The position numbers were made by a program, and so were the translations under genes. Shown one piece after another: positions 24,346 to 36,289 of a DNA stretch of 64,000 nt (position 1 is its first letter; each line of letters starts with the position of its first letter). Source of the DNA: Pomphorhynchus laevis (taxonomy: Eukaryota > Acanthocephala > Palaeacanthocephala > Echinorhynchida > Pomphorhynchidae); the NCBI GenBank assembly GCA_012934845.2, contig WNNJ02002401.1, positions 124,001 through 188,000 of the forward strand. The letters are read 5' to 3'. The notes beneath the pieces were generated by a model. That model was not told the origin of the DNA. It did not search any database and was given only the letters and a program-made list of their open reading frames with translations.

Positions 24346-24773
24346 ACTGACTAAATCGCATATACAATCTGATCTAAGCAGCGTTTGCTTCGACAAATAT
24401 TAATTGATTTGATTTCCGGTGCTTATTTGCAGTATATAGATATGCAATATAATTTAACTTCTGGTAATTGTCATCTTATTGTGATGTTTTATATTATAAC
24501 CCTTGCATCTTGTTGCAAGGTTTATCTTAGAAAAAGGGCAACTACTACCTGTCGAGTTAAAACTTTTTACATAAGCCTAAATTATTCTCGTTCTACATTC
24601 CATATTTTTATTAATATTCTTCGATAGTAGCTGTAAAAAGTTATAAATAATTGAACTAAAAATTGCTGAAAACGAATGTAAATATATTTGAAAATCCGTT
24701 TGAATACATATATTTGCAAATGATTAAATAACAACTCTTTAGTTATTAAATTGTGCGTTATATTCATTATATA

Positions 24774-27450
24774 TCAGAGAATACACCGGTCATTATCTAA
24801 TTGATGACAAGCGATTTGCAGCGGAGACTCTAAAATCAAAACCTTATGTATTCAATTTTGCATTATCAATCATATACCTTTAAGCTGTAGATTTAATTTG
24901 TCGATAATCTCATTCGTTGTAGGACTCAGGTACTGTCTAACTACGCCAATTTTACTTAGTATTCGAGTAGCGCTTGTAAGCTTGTTCAGACGTCTGTACG
25001 TTTGAGTAATCGCGAATCCATCTATAACGTTAAACAGAAGGTAAATTAAAAATCATATACTCGAGAATACCTTCCAACAACTCTATATCATCTTGAAAAT
25101 TGTCAATGTCCCTAAACAAAGTTTTGAATATTAATTATAAGTAATTATAATTAATTAAATATATTTAATTATAATGCTATTAATTAAAAATTTTTAAACA
25201 CACACTTTATTAATAAATCAATAAGCGTTTACAACTGAGGTTCCGCAAATTGGCTTTTACACATTTTTCAGTCAACTTCCTTCGATACATCGCAGCTCAA
25301 GCACGAGATGTGCTCTCCTACTTGTCCAATAAGAAGTTGAGGCAAGCCTTGCTAAGAATACAAATAGTTTAATCCGCTTGTAGCTGATAACTTCGTGATA
25401 CGGTACAGACCTTTTAGCTGATATCCATCGCGCTATAATTTTTATTAAAGTGTCTGCTGCCAGTCCTATGCCCCCCCCCGCTTGTTGAAAACGTTAACGG
25501 AATGAATAACCCGTAATCAATTTCTTTTATTCTTTCTTTGTATTTTGAAATTTTGCGATTTTCATGGAATCTGAGGGATGAGCTTGAACCACAGGCATTC
25601 GACGGAGCAAACGTTTTAAATACACAAACGTCAAAAGAAAACCGCTTCATAATGTTTCCATGCAGTCATGTGCATAAAAGGTCTAAACGCGCTGATATGC
25701 TTCTCGTATTGGTTTGATTCATCAATTTGTGCAATTCTGGAACGGGATGTAGCATACACTCCATCTCCACAGGGTAATTCGCTTCTCGGACCATGTTGAC
25801 CATAAGATTCCTCACCATTTTATAAGGACAATTTATAAGGAGTCCACCGACCTGGCACGATAGCGTATGGATTATTGTGAACGCTACACCCAACCATATT
25901 AAGATGGTGTGTCATTTGTACACCACCCATATCAAGCTGCAATTGCATCCTTAAAACATATGTTCGACAAACACAAACCCCGTCCCAAGTTAGCTGATCT
26001 CTTGTGATCAGCTAACTTGACGCTCCTGTGCATGATGACGCTTCTATCGCTTGTTTTGTAGTCTCATCAACCAATCTCAACGTTTCGTTTCTCTTCATTT
26101 AAATATCATTTCCCTTTCCATACTGATTTCTCTTTGAATAGTGTCTTGCTTTTTATTCAATCCCTGTAAAAAAGGTTTACACAATCGGATCGATTGTACG
26201 TACCTTTTTTTCTAATAAGTCGGCCAATTATCAAAACTGGCCGGAGTCTGCCAAATGTCCTCTGAGCAGTTGGACAAGTACTTTAAAGAATAATTAGTTT
26301 AATTGTGTCGATTTGGTGAACAACGTGTAAGCGATATGTCCATCAGCTGCTGCAATGACACTTAATTTATCTAAAAGGTCACACCACCTATCAACCTTGC
26401 AGTTTATTTCTGAAGCTATGTAGTCGTCCGAGACAATAAAATTCCCCAGCAGCTTAATCCACGACTGGCAAAGATTTACGCCATAGGAACTAAAGCCAGA
26501 TGCCTGTTTAAACTGAACCAAAGTGTGAACTAACAAATTGCATTCATTTGAATTACGTGATAGTCGTAACGCGGCCTGTGGATTTTAAGTACATCCCACA
26601 CTGACAGCCTTCTTACAAAGCAAACGTTATCCGCATATCACCTTTGAATTATCATCGATACTTCTGACTTGATTTTGTTAATCAGTGAAAGTGTAGCTGC
26701 TGCAAGCGCATACATTGCGAGTGGGCCCCCGTGAGTAAACCCCTTCGAAGACCAAATGATTTCATGTCCAACAAACAATGTGGAAGGATGCATATATTCA
26801 CTTTTGAGAATCAGTGTTAAAGCCGGACATATACGGTACATATTCTTTAGAGCTAAATACTATGAATATTATAAATAATATATTTAATATTATATTTAAT
26901 ATTATAAATAATATTAATAAAAAAATATAAAAATACGAATATTACTAATTATAAAAATAAACTGCAAATTACATTATCGCTTATGCTTATAAAACATTTC
27001 ATAACTATGGGAAAGAACATCGAATTAACTTTAAACGTTTTTCAATAATGCATATTATCTAATTAACATTCTTTGAACAGTAGCATAATATTTTAATGGC
27101 ATTTGCAAACATCATCAGTTTTTATGAATAAAAACTAATGGCATAAAAGAAAAACGGGAAAGTGCTTTCACATAAAGATATACATATCTATTGGTGATGG
27201 CAGTAGCAAATAAAATATTATACCAATTTTTTATAAATAAATTTTAATATAGGTTCGATTACAATATTATCGATATACACGTTGAATATTTACATTTAAT
27301 ATCTTTATTGAGTATTTTTATTAATATTAATTGACAGGATACTTGAACTTTCCAGCTTTAACACACTTTATCCAGCTGAATATGTTCTGAATATTAAGAT
27401 TCTTATGGAAATTAGACATGCCATCCGCTATCAAGATCGTTATTAACTCA
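24774..27450 (-). CDS. Unrecognised protein, four 3'-terminal exons
   Basis: Exons 27343-27450, 25071-25111, 24878-25021 and 24774-24829 join in phase and end at a stop. The 25022-25070 intron is 49 nt and the 24830-24877 intron is 48 nt. The translation contains DGMSNFHKNLNIQNIFSWI, then KDIDNFQDDIELLEDGFAI, then YRRLNKLTSATRILSKIGVV and ESPLQIACHQL. The pattern around FQDDIELL faintly recalls the B helix of bromodomains, but this is not firm. The first exon needs a donor of phase 2 upstream. The exon at 28327-28443 of the Ser/Arg-rich gene offers exactly that, so these may be alternative 3' exons of the same gene. A fossil retroelement fills the 2.2-kb intron 25112-27342. Confidence 0.55.
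25240..26841 (-). mobile_element. Fossil reverse-transcriptase element, broken
   Basis: Minus-strand pieces in order resemble one invertebrate retroelement protein: a palm-region block (SSKGFTHGGPLAMYALA), a thumb-like block with KVDRWCDLLDKLSVIAAADG, a block with LSCQVGGLL, and a C-terminal nuclease-like block with FDVCVFKTFAPSN and GLFIPLTFSTSGGG. The copy is clearly old and carries many breaks. Exact class is uncertain; no terminal repeats were seen. It sits in an intron of the gene whose exons are at 24774-27450. Confidence 0.6.
25975..26017. repeat. Short hairpin inside the fossil element
   Basis: GTTAGCTGATC and GATCAGCTAAC are perfect reverse complements with a 6-nt loop. Confidence 0.7.
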
Positions 27451-27496
27451 CTATACAAAAAAATTATTGTTCCAAAAAGTTAAAAACAAGTAGCAT

Positions 27497-30400
27497 TTAT
27501 TTTCTAGCACTAGCCAGGACTTTATCTTGTGCAAGTGGCTTTAAAGTAGCAATAAATTCGGAAGTTAGCATTTTAATCGCCCTTTTTTAGTTACATTAAT
27601 ATCCGGAAGTTAGCATTTTCATCGCCCTTCTTCCAGTTACATTAAAATCTGGAAGTTAGCATTTTAATAAATCCTGAAGTTAGCTTGTAAAAAATAAGGA
27701 AGTTAGCATGTAATAAATTTGGTAGTTAGTATTTTAAATAGGCATTTAATTTAAATCCGGTAGTTAGCATTTTAATTTAAATCCGGAAGTTAGCATTTTA
27801 ATTTAAATCCGGAAGTTAGCATTTTAATTTAAATCCGGAAGTTAGCATTTTAATTTAAATCCGGAAGTTAGCATTTTAATTTAAATCCGGAAGTTAGCAT
27901 GTAATAAATATGGAAGTTAGCATGTAATAAATCCGGAAGTTAGCATGTAATAAATTCGGAAGTTAGCATTTTAATTTAAATCCTGAAGTTAGCATTTTAA
28001 TTTAAATCCGGAAGTTGGCATGTAATAAATTCGGAAGTTAGCATTTTAATTTAAATACGGAAGTTAGCATTTTAATTTAAATACGGAAGTTAGCATTTTA
28101 ATTTAAATACGGAAATTAACGTGCAATAAATATGGAAGTTAGCATGTAATAAATTCGGAAGTTAGTATTTAAATCACCCCTCTGTCAGTTATTTTGATAT
28201 TAACTGAATTTGTAATTATTGCTAGCATTGATTTACGAAAACATATTATTATTCTCCTGTCCATATGCAAATAATAATTATGATACATCAATAACGGACA
28301 AAATATAGCGAATTGATAATACTCACATAGCTTTTGCCGTCTTTTCTTGATTGAAATTTCTAAATAAATTATATAAAAGTGGGTCACTTGTTTGTACAAC
28401 TTGCATATCATTGTCAGTATGTTTCTTAACATTCTGGTTATTTCTAAATGAAAGTAATAAATATTCACAATGTGAATAGGTGATATTCGCTTTACTTAAT
28501 GTCAATAGAATCCGATTCGCTTATTGATGTTGCGAAGTCGGTGACTATAGCGTAGTTAAAATCTGCATCTGTCACAGACGATTTAGAACAAGGCAAATTT
28601 ACCCCGGTTTGTAAATATTCATTAGGAAAAGGTGCAACATCAAAAATATTAGGTGGACTTTGCTTATTTGCTAAAATACAGACATTTATAGAGCTAAGTA
28701 TTAATTATTTACTATTTTCATCGTCGAATGCACTTTGACTGCCTTGTACAACTTGTTGCTTAGACCTCTTTTCATGTTTAAAATTTGAGTGATGTGCATC
28801 AGGTGAATATGGCAATCGACGATGACAGTTATGCCGCTTGTGCTTGCGTGTTATACTTGAATCGCTAGATTCCGATAATGTAGACGATGAGGAACGAGAC
28901 ACTGAGCTTTCCGGTGACTCGTGCTTTCGCTTGTGCTTTCTACTTGAAGTGTGGTGGTAACGTCTGGATGAACTCGATTTCTGCCGACGAATTTTATGCC
29001 GCTTTGACTTTCTCTCTGTGTCATATTTTGATTGTCGTTTTGAGTATTTCTCACTTGAGTGGCGCTTTTTCCGTTTAGCCGATCTCTTCAGAGAACTGGA
29101 TTTTTTTGAACTCCTAAAAGAATACATTTTACTGTCGTTTTTCTCATTTCCTTTGTACTTTCGTAATGGCGTTGTATTGTCGTTGGATATTTCCTTGTCA
29201 TCCTTCAATTATTGCATAAAGATTTATGTAATACTTTTATTCGTTTACCTTCTCAGACATCATTTCGTCTTCATTCGATTCTAGCAAATATAAAATTGAA
29301 ACGAAACATTAAGTAGCAGTGATTCAATTTAAATTAAGGCATTATCAAAAAGTTAAGATTTTTACAATATTAGTAAAGTATGGCTTTAATTTAAAAATTA
29401 TTTAGACTATAAAACTTTCTTTGAACTCTAAATTTTGAATCGACGAAATGTGAAAAAAAAATTTAATATTTAACTAGGCTCTGTTAGCATCATGAGAAAA
29501 TATTTTAATCATCGACATTTGTATAAAAATGATTTCTAAAGTCTGTTGCATAAAAAAAAGCTTTTAATAGTTCAGATCAGATAATTGAGTCTACGTATTT
29601 TAAATATAATGATAAAAATATTGATAAATAAAATAAATAATTAAATAATAAATACTTATAAATAATATATAATCGTTAAATAATATTTTATATAATTTAT
29701 ATAAAGTTAAAATTTTAAATTGAAATTAGAAATTTCAATGTACAAATTATTTTATACAGATACCTTGTACAGATATCTTTTGTGAATTATTGACAGTTAT
29801 TAACAACAGTTATTAATGAAGGTGAATTATTAACAATTAGATTGTCCATAGAAATACTCAAGTCTTTATTTGTTGTATTCAAACTTCTGTCGATTTTACA
29901 TTTAAATATAATTTTTTGATAACATATTTAAATATTATATTTTTTAATTATTTATAATTAAAATAACAGCAAACAGCATAAACTGATGATCTTATAAGCT
30001 TATAAATATTAATTAAAATTAATAACCAAAGAAGGCAACTTTTATTTAAGTAAAAGTTTAAGTTAAAAGTTATCTTTTTTGGTATAAGAACACGAGGTTT
30101 TACAACTTGGTATAAATTTTATTTTAATTATATAACTTATAATTATACAAATGGATAGTATATACTGATTTTTGAAATTAACTAAATTAATATTAACAAT
30201 ATTATATTATAAAAATATAATATCTTATTATATTGAATTTAAATAGATTTTGCTAAACAGTCATCTTTTATAGACAAAATTAAAAAATTCTTGTGCCTTT
30301 TATAATTTTAAACATTTATGTTCTAATTTAATGTTTATTGTGACATTTAACTGCTGTAAACGATATATTGCATTTTAAACTAATTTGTATTTCTCACTTG

Positions 30401-33303
30401 ATATGTTAACCCATTATATACGAAAATGTTGCCAATTTTAGTAATAGTGAAAATTTAATGATCCGATTATTCAAACTGATACTTCAATATCAATTTCACA
30501 TTATTAATAATTGATATTCTTCGATAATTGATGTGGAACTGCAACAATTTCTATATTATTGTTTGGTTTCTAATTTAACATCCGTTATATAACCTTTGAT
30601 TTTAATTTTACATTGGGTTATAGTTTTGTTGTTAATTTAGCTGACAAAGGAAAATGAATTGATGAAGCAGCAATTGAAGGAAACAAAAGAGGCGTAAGAA
30701 TAACGACATCTTTATTATCAATCTTCGTCGACATTCTTTATTATTTTCATAAATATTTAAATCTATTAAAATATACTGATGAATATATTTTAAATAGTTT
30801 TCAATTTTTTATTTTAAATTACCAACTGTATTTTTAAATTAAAAATAAGATACAATTTATTAGTGTTTATTCTAAAATAGCGACCTTTTTTATACTTAAT
30901 GAATGTCATATATATTTTTCCTTATTTTAATCAACACAGTAATCAGACCGAGTCTATGTATTTTATATTATTTTCAAATTAAAAATAAAGATATATAATT
31001 ATAAATAACATATGATTATATAGGATTTTATATATTTCATATTTATGTAATAACATAAAACTGATTTGAGCAAAACCTTATTTTATCATAAAATAAGGTC
31101 TGATTTGATTTTAGAGGGCAGTATTTCGATACCATAACGATAAATTATTATTTTATTTGAGCAAAACCTTATTTTATCATAAAAAAGGGTTTGATTTGAT
31201 TTTAGAGGGCAGAGTACTTCGATACCGTAACGATAAATTATTATTTGATTTGAGCAAAACCTTATTTTATCATAAAATAATGTTTGATTTGATTTTAGAG
31301 GGCAGTACTTCGATATCGTTGTAAAATTACAAAACAGATCAGCTAACTGAGCCTACGTATTTTATATAATTTATAAATAAAAAATAATGGTAAATATAAA
31401 CAAGGGTTTATATTTATGTTTATATTGTGAACCCTTAAACAAGGGTTCACAATATATTAGGATATTAGTGATATTACTTATTAAAATCATCGGATATTAA
31501 AGAGTTGGCTTCTAAGATAAAAAATAATACCAATTATATCGATTACACTTCCTATCTGTCAAATAAAATAATCTAATAAATAAAATATCAGCAAGTGCGC
31601 GTTATGGTTGTCATTTCAATGATGATTATATGATTCAGGTTGTCAATTTTAATTTTATTTTAATTCAGAATAAAAGAATTATACTTTTATTATATTCAAA
31701 TCAGATTAGCTAACTGAGTCTACGTATTTTATATTATTACGAAATTAAAAATAATTCAAAAAAAATTAAATAATTTAATCAAAAAAATTAAAAAATCTCG
31801 AGTTAAAACAAATTTACAAGGTTTCACAGCATAAATAGCGTTAAAGATAAAAATTACCACAAATAATTGCTTTGAAGATATCATGATTGCATTCTGAAAC
31901 TTTCCTTTTTATAGTATTAATGCTGCTTCATTTCTATATAATTTGTATTTTATAGTTGTTTTCTAGTATTAGGTTGTAATTTATCCATTTGCTGGATCTA
32001 TCATGTGGTTGCTACAAAGTTATCTTATAGTTTTTTAACTAAAACGTTTAAGTTCAATGAAACAACAATGAATAATAAAATATATAATTAAATAAGAAAT
32101 AATTATAGATAATAAATAATTATTAATAATATTTTATATAATTTATATTAAGTTAAAATTTAAAATTAAAATAAAAATCAATTTTCATGAATTGCTTAAT
32201 AACAGACGATGTATTCCAATAATTTTTATTTGAATATAAAAGTCTATCACAGAATTTTGATTATATCAATGTATGCAAGATGAATGCTACTTAGTATTTC
32301 CTTTAGTATATACCAAGTTTCATTGTTGAAATGACACATAATTTACTCTCTCAGCTTGGTCCTCAACAATTTTCCTAGTTTGGCTAAATATCTTTGGATT
32401 ATAAGATTAAACATCAATTCAAACGATAAGCAAAAGTTTGATAATTGCAGAATAATCCAAATATGCGGAAAGAATACTTTATACCGATTGCCTTCTCCGT
32501 TGACATTTCAAATTATTGAACGAATATTATGTAATTAGTAATTTAGTAACGGAAGACATAGTCTTTCGTTACTGATATTAAGCGTTATCCATTGATTACG
32601 AAGTCATCGGCGGTCGATGACAGCGAAATTAGGGTCATATGTATGTAGAGTAATTTTTCTCGTTACAAAAATATAATTATAATTTGTTTGGATTATCAAA
32701 TAAACCACTGAGTCCATTTTGTTTTAGTTAGAAGTTATTCTTCTGTCTTCATAGTTTTCGATGTTGTATGTGGATGATTGAGATAATTTTAATTTTAGTA
32801 AACAAAAGTAAATCGTAAAGTCGTAATCTTTTCAACTAACCTTTAGATTTTGATCCCTTAACTACTACAGTACTCCGAATTTTGGCAGCCAACTCTTTTG
32901 AGAACGTAGTTGCAATCTTAAAACGCATTGATCTTATAATTGTTGCATATACAGGTGTACTGGAAAACAAGATCTGTGGAATCAAACTCTGTGCAATCAA
33001 TCATCGTTTAAATTAGTTTTAATCTAATCTAAGTGATTAGATTGAAATGCAATTGAAACATTTAAAATTGCTTATTCAATCGAATTTCAATGTCAAATAT
33101 CACTGAATTTCAACGTATTCAGTAAATTTTATGGATGAAATGCTCAAATGGTGAAATGAAAGAGATATTTTCAGCGATTGATTCGTTATCCGTAAAGTAC
33201 CTAATTTGCTTAAAATAGAGATTTGCTTAAATTGATTTTTAAACTGATAAAGATTTTCATTGAAAAAGTACCTTCTACTTCCTGTCGGTGTGCAACACAG
33301 CAT
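27497..33303 (-). CDS. Ser/Arg-rich protein, likely nuclear, unrecognised
   Basis: Exons join in phase as 33279-33303, 33115-33200, 32841-32973, 29249-29280, 28713-29202, 28496-28670, 28327-28443 and 27497-27581, giving about 380 residues. The first two exons are the least certain. The large exon 28713-29202 is dense in Lys, Arg and Ser (KRKKRHSSEKYSKRQSK, SSVSRSSSSTLSESSDSS), the composition of nuclear speckle and splicing-associated proteins. Later parts are acidic or neutral (NIFDVAPFPNEY, SDPLLYNLFRNFNQEK, FIATLKPLAQDKVLASARK). Introns 29203-29248 and 28671-28712 are 46 and 42 nt; the 28327 donor is a strong GTGAGT. The last intron (27582-28326) is almost wholly a minisatellite. No domain identifies the protein, so splicing involvement is only inferred from composition. 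Confidence 0.6.
27582..28190 (-). repeat. 26-bp minisatellite derived from a splice acceptor and exon start
   Basis: More than 20 units of the form (plus strand) GGAAGTTAGCATTTTAATTT plus AAATCC run through the last intron of the Ser/Arg-rich gene. On the gene's strand the unit reads ATTAAAATGCTAACTTCCG, which is the first coding sequence of the last exon (27552-27581). Two flanking units also carry the preceding ATGTAACT..AAGGGCGAT acceptor sequence. Confidence 0.85.
30640..30693 (+). CDS. Possible coiled-coil exon
   Basis: After TTAATTTAG, the frame reads LTKENELMKQQLKETKE and runs into GTAAGA, a good donor. The heptad-like Leu/Met spacing is coiled-coil in character. No linked exon was proven, and it lies antisense inside an intron of the Ser/Arg-rich gene, so it may be chance. 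Confidence 0.3.
31066..31330. repeat. Tandem repeat, three units of about 90 bp
   Basis: Each unit holds GAGCAAAACCTTATTTTATC, then TTTGATTTTAGAGGGCAG, then ACTTCGATACCGTAACG. The TTTTAG/AGGGCAG...CC/GTAACG layout looks like a small exon with splice borders, repeated three times. Confidence 0.7.
32390..32538 (+). CDS. Possible C-terminal exon with SOCS-box-like end
   Basis: After CCTAG the plus-strand frame reads SLAKYLWIIRLNIN and ends CRIIQICGKNTLYRLPSPL, TFQIIERILCN, stop. The pattern CR..I....GK..L.RLP.P....I...L recalls the SOCS box, which recruits Elongin BC and a cullin. Upstream exons of such a gene were not found, and the strand is opposite to the gene around it. Treat it as a weak call. 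Confidence 0.3.
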
Positions 33304-34015
33304 TTTATATTTTGATAAGATAATCATGAAAAACAGTAAATTGATTTGGTTTAAGTCAAATAACTCCATATTAATGAATGATGCATTGGTAGAAAATAAT
33401 TATTTATATAATTAATTAATTATAAATGATTAATTATTGATTTAATTATGGAATAAAAAATATAAGTTTAAATAAAAGTTTACTAATCAAAAAAAGTGTT
33501 GACAAAAATGTGTTGGCAAATATCTTAGTGAATTAATACATATATTATATGATGCATATAAGACATTAGATTTTCTAACAAATATTTCATTTAGATTTTA
33601 AAATGATAAAAATCTAAATTTTAAATGCCGAATAAAAATTTTAGATTTTAATTTAAAAACTAAATTTAAAATACTTATTAGTCAATTAATATGTTAACAA
33701 AATTGTTTCGACGGCACATCTTTATGTGTTATTTATCATATATTTTACTAAAACGTTAAGATCTAATTTAATTTTAAGATCTAGAACTTATTTACTAAAT
33801 TTGATTTTTTATAAGGTTAATTTAAAGAACTTATCATTAACGAAGCAAAGAATTCATTTAAAAGTCTCGAATAGATTTAAGTACAGCTGCAAATACAGCT
33901 ACCGATGATGCTACAAGTTTGACGTCAAGTGAATTGAACTAGTACTTTAAAGAGGTTTAATGAGGTTATAGATCAAAACAAAATAGATCGATTAACAACA
34001 TCATGGAGTCAAACT

Positions 34016-34250
34016 AGCACAAGTATCCACAAATGATCTCGACTAGATGCATTATTGCATGTAAAGGTGTACTAACTCTGTAGTTTTTTAAATTTTAATA
34101 GTCATGTTGCTTCACAATCAGTAAGTATCCACAAATGATCTCGAGGATCACAAGTATCCACAAATGATCTCGACTAGATGCATTATTGCATGTAAAGGTG
34201 TACTAACTCTGTAGTTTTTAAATTTTAATAGTCATTTTACTCCACAATCA
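34016..34250. repeat. Direct repeat, two units of about 105-130 bp
   Basis: CACAAGTATCCACAAATGATC, GACTAGATGCATTATTGCATG and TAAAGGTGTACTAACTCTGTAG occur in both units (about 34016-34122 and 34147-34252). Between them CACAAATGATCTCGAGGATC marks the junction. Confidence 0.8.
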
Positions 34251-34612
34251 GTAACTTAAATTTACGCATCGTGAAGAAAATTAACAAATGCGATTTCAAG
34301 TTGTAAATTTGTAAATTTGTATCAGCTTGTCAAAGCAGATATGTAAAAGTTTATATTTAGATATTAGATATACGATATTTAGATATTATTTAAGATTACA
34401 TTCATATAATACAAAAAAATAAAAAATAGTTAATAACTAATAATTTTCAATAATGATTTAATACGTTAAATACAAAAAAGATTACAGATTTAGAGTAAAC
34501 TAGCAAGAAGTCTCTTGATATAATAAGCGTTATTCTTCTTTTCATTGCTTATTAACATTGTCTGTCGGTGTATTTTTAATCAGATCCCTTTTTCACAATG
34601 TAGCTTCCACAA

Positions 34613-35507
34613 TTATCCACTTGAAGTAGAAAACCAAAATGCACAATCGCTAAGTTGCTTGTTTCCACTTTTTTCAAATTTTATGATTCGCTGAATTATA
34701 ACGACTTGGCTGGAACTTTTCAAGTGTACTAGAATATGCTCAAATGTAGGTAGATTGAGTACAAACGTCGATAAAACAGCCCTATCGGTATTCATCTAGT
34801 TTAGTGCATACAATGTCAATACGTGCATGGTCATCTCAAGTTTTCATTTTAAAATCCGAAAAATAAGGTACTCCAGCGAACTTAAATTCGATTTTGACAA
34901 CCAGAAAACATCAAGTCACAAATTGTATCATTCCAAATCGATAAAGCAAATACAGGCATTATAATTAATTTAATTAATAATTAAGCATAGTAATTTATAT
35001 ATTAATTTAAAAATATATTCAAATATGAGTCATCTGATATGATGGTTATATGTTAAAAACTTAATACACAGTAAATTTATAGTGGCCGTTAACAGTTGTA
35101 GCAGAACTGATCCTATTAAAACTAGCTTATTTTGTAATTTTAGTAAATAAACTAACATGTTAATTTCTTTAAAAAATGTATTTTATTTTTACCTCGAGGC
35201 TTTCTGCTATTCGTGGAGCATCTTTCCCTGTTGCTAACGACATACTAAATAAACTTTACACTCAAGCCAACAATCATATAAATCAAAACAGTTAAAATTA
35301 CCCGTCAACGTGAAGATATTTACAGTCTGAACCGTGTTCACATTTGCCTGTTGTCAAATATCTGTTACAGATACCGTGACTTTCCTATCCAAATAAAAAA
35401 GAAACAATATTATTTTGAAATCAATACGAAATACTAACACTTTCTCGTGGTCTGCAAGCTTTTCCAAGTCGACGGTCACCACTCTTACTTGAGGATTTAG
35501 TAGACAT
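34613..35507 (-). CDS. Small CCCH zinc-finger protein
   Basis: Exons 35439-35507, 35302-35384, about 35193-35244 and 34613-34795 join in phase to about 128 residues. The start is MSTKSSSKSGDRRLGKA. The second exon encodes a clean C-x8-C-x5-C-x3-H finger (C.RYLTTGKCEHGSDCKYLH), a motif that usually binds RNA. The C-terminal exon (VLSTFVLNLPTFEHILVHL to a stop) is assigned on phase and a CTAG acceptor only. Introns 1 and 2 are 54 and 57 nt. The family member cannot be named. If the last exon is wrong, the gene continues elsewhere. Confidence 0.6.
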
Positions 35508-36289
35508 TATCAAAAATCGAAAAATTCCAAATTTATATTTTTTATTTATAAATTTATATTTAGTTATATTTAGATTATCACTAAGATTTTTTACAAACAT
35601 ATAACTTCAATTATAAACAATTTATGTTTAGCTAACGTTAAAATTTAAATAAATTTTAACAAATTTTTATTAAGTTCGTTTGTAATGCATCAAATTTAGT
35701 AATCAAAATTCGTAAATATTAAAGAGGTACCTCGTCTAATATTCACTTTCTATCAATTATCAAATTGATATCTTTAGACACGCTAGAAAATAATTTCGAA
35801 TTATAAATTGACTATTTTTATTGCAACAGCTATTTAGATGTAATTGATTTCTATTTTAACAGCAAATGAATTTGTACGAACCACATAATGAGTATTATAA
35901 TTCAATTAATTAAACAAAATAATAGAGTAAGGAATCAATTTAAGTAATATTTGATGAATGAGTTGTTTACAAATAAGACAAATCTATTTTATTTTTAATA
36001 AATACAGGATGGGATAAATGATAACCCAAACTTTAACTTTGCCTTTAACAAAGTTAAATGACAAAATAAATAAATTGATTACAAAATAAATTAATAAATT
36101 AATTTAATTTATTTATTTAAATAAGTTACAAAATAACAAAGTTTCAGTTATCACAAATAGAGTCACACAAATCAGCTCTTTTCATAAATTCATTATCAGG
36201 TAAGATGTTTTTGAATATACCGAACGCCTAAAAGCAGTATTTACAAACAATTACTAAAACAGTAGTAAGTAATACCTGGTCGACAATGT
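35508..36289. other. Spacer upstream of the CCCH gene
   Basis: AT-rich. It presumably includes the promoter of the CCCH gene, but no motif could be assigned. Confidence 0.35.

Larger units (their letters stand above)
29283..32840. other. Large intron of the Ser/Arg-rich gene
   Basis: AT-rich, with several copies of the CTGAGTCTACGTATTTTATA family (29571, 30941, 31336, 31703) and a three-unit tandem repeat (31066-31330). Two exon-like plus-strand stretches (30640-30693 and 32390-32538) are described separately. Confidence 0.5.

Noticed and set aside
27548-28172. Regular repeat array resembling a CRISPR
   Set aside because: Units are directly adjacent with no unique spacers and match a host exon; it is a minisatellite in an animal gene.
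28851-29284. Plus-strand and alternative-frame ORFs over the Ser/Arg-rich exon
   Set aside because: Products of the repetitive codon composition of the real minus-strand exon.
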